24,727 nt of DNA, taken from positions 1 to 24,727 of the forward strand of contig JAIDVA010000056.1 of assembly GCA_029059925.1 (NCBI GenBank), in the 5' to 3' direction. The notes under the pieces were generated by a model that made no database searches, was not told the DNA's origin, and saw only the letters and a program-made list of their open reading frames with translations. The first letter of the stretch is position 1; every line of letters begins with the position of its first letter. Origin of the DNA: Eubacterium sp. GTDB lineage: Bacteria > Bacillota > Clostridia > Oscillospirales > Acutalibacteraceae. Both the position numbers and the translations under genes were made by a program. Positions 21,782-24,727 of this stretch are shown piece by piece.

Positions 21782-21815
21782 AAAAAATCCTCATTCAAAA
21801 GAATGAGGATTTTTT
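21782..21815 (-). terminator. Terminator of the tRNA-Gly gene
   Basis: A perfect 15-bp stem (21782-21796 with 21801-21815) with an AAAA loop has A and T runs that work in both directions. It lies one nucleotide beyond the tRNA 3' CCA. Confidence 0.9.
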
Positions 21816-21816
21816 A

Positions 21817-21892
21817 TGGAGCGGATGACGAGGCTCGAACTCGCTACCTCAACCTTGGCAAGGTTGCGCTCTACCGGGTGAGCTACATCCGC
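21817..21892 (-). tRNA. tRNA-Gly (anticodon GCC)
   Basis: The minus strand folds as a standard cloverleaf of 76 nt. The acceptor GCGGATG pairs with CATCCGC, the D arm is GCTC...GAGC, the anticodon stem is CAACC/GGTTG around loop TTGCCAA giving GCC, and the T arm is GCGAG-TTCGAGC-CTCGT. The discriminator T and the CCA end are encoded. It is a single-gene unit with a consensus promoter and its own terminator. Confidence 0.96.
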
Positions 21893-21905
21893 AAATGCAA
21901 GAGTA

Positions 21906-21934
21906 ATTATACACATAAGCAGAGCATTTGTCAA
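21906..21934 (-). promoter_or_regulatory. Consensus promoter of tRNA-Gly
   Basis: On the minus strand a perfect TTGACA (21934-21929) and a perfect TATAAT (21911-21906) are separated by 17 bp. The start would be near 21899, seven bases before the mature 5' end. Confidence 0.85.
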
Positions 21935-21966
21935 GTGTTTTTGAAAAATTTTGTTTTATTTATCTG

Positions 21967-21995
21967 TTTACATATTACTTTATTTTTGTTAAAAT
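21967..21995 (+). promoter_or_regulatory. Promoter of the dnaD-dnaC operon
   Basis: TTTACA (21967-21972) is followed after 17 bp by TAAAAT (21990-21995), preceded by TGT as an extended -10. It is divergent from the tRNA promoter. Confidence 0.65.
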
Positions 21996-22021
21996 AAAAT
22001 CCTGATGAAGGGAGTGCTTTT

Positions 22022-23014
22022 GTGGACTATCGTGTTATGCCGTTCGGCGAGGTATGGAACGGCGGTATTTTCAATGTACCGAACAGCCTTGTTGACAAAT
22101 ATCTTAAAATGGCAAGTGAATATCAGCTCAAAGCACTGCTTTTTATTTTGCGAAACGGCGCCCAGTCCGATTCGCAGGCTATTGCAAAGGCACTCGGACA
22201 GACAACGTCCGACATTGATGATTTGCTGGAATTCTGGGTTGAAGAAGGTATAATTGCTGTTGATGGACAGGCTGTAACCATTCAGACAAAAACAGAAATA
22301 AAGCAAATTGAAGAACCCAAAGCTAAGCCCGTACGGGAAACACTATCCGCACCACGGCTTACACCAAAGGATATTGTTGCTTTTATACGGGATGATGAAA
22401 GCATCCGTTTTCTGATTTTGCAGGCAGAGCAGGTGCTCGGACGAAGCATCAGCCACGCTGAGCAGGAAATGCTCGTTAATATGGTGAATTACTACGGACT
22501 CAAAGCCGAAGTAATTTTAATGATACTCGAATTTTACCGCAGTGAAAAGGAACGTGGAAAAGCTATCGGCATATCATATGTCAACACAATGGCAAAAAAC
22601 TGGTCTGAGGAAGGTATTGATTCAATTGCCGATGCAGAGCTGAAGCTGCAGGACATCGCACGCAGCGACAGATTGTGGAACGAAATTGTGGCAATTACAG
22701 GAATCCGACACAGACGCCCGACAGCAAAGCAGCGTGAAATGGTTGACGAATGGTTTAAAAGCTTTGACACAACAATGGTCAATCTTGCATCGGATATTAT
22801 GAAAGAAAACACATCAGAGCCATCACTTGCATACATAAACAAAATCTTAAAGCAATGGAAAAAGAAGGGCATAACCTCACCTGCACAGGTTCAGGCCGAA
22901 CAGGAGGCCTTCAACAAGAGCAAAGAGGATAAAAAATCAGACAAGCTCAAAAGCAAACCGTCATACGATTTGGAAAAAATCAAACGTGACGCAATGGATA
23001 ATACAGAAATTTAG
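22022..23014 (+). CDS. dnaD: DnaD-domain replication initiation / primosome protein
   Basis: The 330-aa protein has an N-terminal winged-helix-like region (about 1-85), a linker, and two DnaB_2/DnaD C-terminal-type domains (about 118-200 and 215-285). Each ends in the family signature: YVNTMAKNWSEEGI and YINKILKQWKKKGI (YxxxIxxxW pattern). The tail (300-330) is lysine-rich. DnaD family proteins bind DNA and bring the helicase loader to oriC and stalled forks in Firmicutes. The start is GTG at 22022 after AAGGGAG. The adjacent downstream dnaC-like loader (23-nt gap) supports the role. Confidence 0.9.
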   Translation: MDYRVMPFGEVWNGGIFNVPNSLVDKYLKMASEYQLKALLFILRNGAQSDSQAIAKALGQTTSDIDDLLEFWVEEGIIAVDGQAVTIQTKTEIKQIEEPKAKPVRETLSAPRLTPKDIVAFIRDDESIRFLILQAEQVLGRSISHAEQEMLVNMVNYYGLKAEVILMILEFYRSEKERGKAIGISYVNTMAKNWSEEGIDSIADAELKLQDIARSDRLWNEIVAITGIRHRRPTAKQREMVDEWFKSFDTTMVNLASDIMKENTSEPSLAYINKILKQWKKKGITSPAQVQAEQEAFNKSKEDKKSDKLKSKPSYDLEKIKRDAMDNTEI

Positions 23015-23037
23015 AGAAAACATAAGGAGGTGCAGCA

Positions 23038-24009
23038 ATGTCTTATTCACAGGAGGTTTACAGCCGTGCCGCAGAAATGCTTGAACGCAGACGTGAAAGA
23101 GCAAATCTTGAGGCACAGGACCGATTTGATGAAATCAGCGAAAAGCTGCCCGAGCTTGATATAATCCAGCGCAAGCTGGCACAAATAGGACTTAACATTT
23201 CAAAGGTATTTCTTTACAGCACGGACAAGCAGGCTGATATTGAACAGCTGATGAAGGAAAGCCTTGATTTGCAGGAACAAAAAAAGGCAATACTCATTAA
23301 AAACGGCTATGGTGAAAATGCACTTGATGTACAATTCACCTGCCCTGCCTGCAAGGATACAGGCTTCATCGGCAGCAGAAGATGCAAATGCCATAATGAG
23401 CTGTTAAAGGACATTGAACGCAGCAACCTTGCAAAAATCGCACCAATCGAGGACTGCACCTTTGAAACCTTTGACACAAGATATTACCCCGAGCAGGTTA
23501 TGGAAAATGGTATTTCACCAAGGGACAAGGCTGAAAAAATCAAGAACAGCTGCAGCAAATACGCTGTTAATTTTGGCCGTTCATCAAAAAATATTATGTT
23601 TATGGGTGGTACAGGGCTCGGCAAAACCCACCTTTCACTTGCAATTGCTAATGTTGTTATCAACAAGGGCTGCAGCGTAGTCTATGGCACAGCACAAAAC
23701 ATCCTAAGCGATTTACAGAATGAGAATTTCGGCAGGGATAATAATTTGAGATATTATGAACGTGCAGTTTTAAATTGCGATTTGCTCATTCTTGATGATT
23801 TAGGCACAGAATTCAAAAGCAATTATACGGTTGCCTGTCTGTATAACATCATTAACTCAAGATTGTCTGCCAAACTGCCGACAATTATTTCGACAAATTT
23901 CACACTTGATGAGCTCGAGGATAAATATGACCAGCGCATAACCTCAAGAATAACAGGTGAATACAGTCAGCTGGTTTTAGTCGGCAATGACATAAGATAT
24001 ATCAAATAA
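23038..24009 (+). CDS. dnaC: DnaC/DnaI-type replicative helicase loader (AAA+ ATPase)
   Basis: The 323-aa protein has a helical N-terminal region and a zinc ribbon (CPACKDTG...CKCH, about 101-120), as in Gram-positive DnaI. The AAA+ core carries Walker A GGTGLGKT (190-197, K196), Walker B LLILDDLG, sensor 1 ISTNF and an arginine finger in QRITSRI. It loads the hexameric DnaB-type helicase onto DNA. It follows dnaD with an optimal AAGGAGGTG site, and the pair likely forms the operon's functional core. Confidence 0.93.
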   Translation: MSYSQEVYSRAAEMLERRRERANLEAQDRFDEISEKLPELDIIQRKLAQIGLNISKVFLYSTDKQADIEQLMKESLDLQEQKKAILIKNGYGENALDVQFTCPACKDTGFIGSRRCKCHNELLKDIERSNLAKIAPIEDCTFETFDTRYYPEQVMENGISPRDKAEKIKNSCSKYAVNFGRSSKNIMFMGGTGLGKTHLSLAIANVVINKGCSVVYGTAQNILSDLQNENFGRDNNLRYYERAVLNCDLLILDDLGTEFKSNYTVACLYNIINSRLSAKLPTIISTNFTLDELEDKYDQRITSRITGEYSQLVLVGNDIRYIK

Positions 24010-24030
24010 TAAATATAAACAGGTAAAATT

Positions 24031-24609
24031 ATGAGAGATTTTTTTATTAAACTGAAAAACCTGTCGCTCATCACAATAGCCGCAGGCTTGATAATCGGTA
24101 TTCTGCTCTTATTTCAGCCGGACAAAACCGTACAATTTGTAAGCATACTGTGCGGAATAACGGTTATAATGCTCGGTGCCGGTGCATGGATATCCTATTT
24201 CACAAAAGTAAAATCAACAATCCTTGCCATATTGGGATCACTTGCAATCATCGCAGGAATCATACTTTGCATAAAATACGAAAGTATTATTTCAACCGTG
24301 CTGTTTTTATTTGGAATATTCATACTCATAAGCGGCATAGTTGATTTTGTATCTGCAATTGATGCAAAAAAGAACGATTTGAAAAGCTGGATTGTATCAC
24401 TGCTAATGGCGGCAGCTACCATAATACTCGGCTTATTGGTGGTTGTGAATCCGTTTAGCAGTATGCTTGTACTGACAAAGCTGTTAGGTGCTGCACTTAT
24501 TGTTTATGCCGTTATGGACCTGATTACCTTTATTCAGGTGAAAAAGGTTGTTAAATACAGCCTCAGCGAACAGATTGATGTAGAAGCGCAGGAACACACA
24601 GAAGATTAA
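24031..24609 (+). CDS. DUF308/HdeD-family small membrane protein
   Basis: The 192-aa protein has six closely packed hydrophobic segments as three hairpins, typical of the DUF308/HdeD family: about 11-27, 36-56, 62-80, 86-108, 119-140 and 146-168. A short charged tail (EAQEHTED) follows. HdeD of enteric bacteria has been linked to acid resistance at high cell density, but the role in Clostridia is unknown. It lies 21 nt after the helicase loader gene with only a weak AGG site, so it is probably cotranscribed. Confidence 0.8.
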   Translation: MRDFFIKLKNLSLITIAAGLIIGILLLFQPDKTVQFVSILCGITVIMLGAGAWISYFTKVKSTILAILGSLAIIAGIILCIKYESIISTVLFLFGIFILISGIVDFVSAIDAKKNDLKSWIVSLLMAAATIILGLLVVVNPFSSMLVLTKLLGAALIVYAVMDLITFIQVKKVVKYSLSEQIDVEAQEHTED

Positions 24610-24617
24610 AAAATCAA

Positions 24618-24651
24618 GGAGTATTAACGATAATTTTTACCGTAATACTCC
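24618..24651 (+). terminator. Terminator after the dnaD-dnaC-DUF308 operon
   Basis: A 9-bp perfect stem (24618-24626 with 24643-24651), with a 16-nt loop, is followed by CTTTTTATT. Confidence 0.75.
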
Positions 24652-24689
24652 CTTTTTATTAAGAGGTAAAGCTATGGACAAAATTAATG

Positions 24690-24722
24690 CTGGCTCTTAT
24701 CCACATCTGGCGCTGCCGACGA
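24690..24722. other. Probable Nextera adapter sequence at the contig end
   Basis: These 33 bases match the Illumina Nextera transposase read-through adapter at about 30 positions (differences at 24693, 24701 and 24710), including the CGCTGCCGACGA end. An ATG at 24674 with AGAGGT before it opens a frame to the window end, but most of its 18 codons are adapter, so only a possible gene start (MDKINA) is real. Confidence 0.8.
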
Positions 24723-24727
24723 TAAGG

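Noticed and set aside
1..24727. CRISPR array, rRNA operon, integrase or transposase
   Set aside because: No regularly spaced repeats, rRNA sequence or recombinase motifs were seen on either strand, despite the tRNA-Gly being a possible integration site.
24674..24727. Partial gene at the right end
   Set aside because: All but the first few codons fall in probable adapter sequence, so no protein call is justified.

Overview
The window looks like a chromosomal contig from a low-GC Gram-positive anaerobe of class Clostridia, probably a gut Ruminococcaceae/Oscillospiraceae-type organism. The grounds are the AGGAGG-type ribosome binding sites, near-consensus SigA promoters, the ~1250-residue single-chain PurL, a DnaD-DnaC helicase-loading pair, a CsoR-family repressor and many small XRE regulators. 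No rRNA, CRISPR array, transposase or phage structural gene is visible. The last ~38 bases look like read-through into a Nextera library adapter, so the true sequence probably ends near 24689.

Layout. (1) 97-1269: membrane-anchored XRE regulator, closed by a bidirectional terminator. (2) 8478-1329, minus strand: purL, then a doublet of REP-like palindromes, then a tight four-gene set of apgM-type mutase/homoserine-kinase-like enzyme, a lipoprotein, O-acetylhomoserine sulfhydrylase (metY) and an overlapping CsoR-family repressor. (3) 8786-9949: a PAS-only sensor protein. (4) 10005-11512: five tiny single-domain XRE proteins and nothing else, arranged as two divergent cI/cro-like pairs plus an exact extra copy of one regulator. 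Both divergent gaps hold long palindromic operators laid over good promoters. (5) 11559-12841: orphan pduL facing a family-4 uracil-DNA glycosylase. (6) 13075-16159: an OmpR-type response regulator overlapping a large multi-pass histidine kinase. (7) 18200-16232, minus strand: a DUF4417 domain fused through a Gly/Ser/Pro linker to a barnase-like ribonuclease, followed at once by two paralogous barstar-like inhibitors. (8) 18508-20038: a GT8 glycosyltransferase overlapping a TVP38/TMEM64 membrane protein. (9) 20061-21656: a membrane-anchored protein with FG-GAP-like calcium loops. (10) tRNA-Gly(GCC), then dnaD, a dnaC-like loader and a DUF308 membrane protein.

The most unusual system is the DUF4417-barnase fusion with tandem barstar genes. 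It has the gene order of a toxin-immunity or toxin-antitoxin module, but the toxin carries no recognisable secretion signal and its N-terminal half is a domain of unknown function in place of a delivery domain. The two inhibitors are almost identical at both ends and diverged in the middle, where the ribonuclease should bind. Two other observations deserve follow-up. One is the XRE cluster, where a copied regulator has lost its operator. The other is a 24-bp element with 11-bp-spaced half-sites that occurs upstream of both the two-component operon and the glycosyltransferase operon, suggesting a small regulon.
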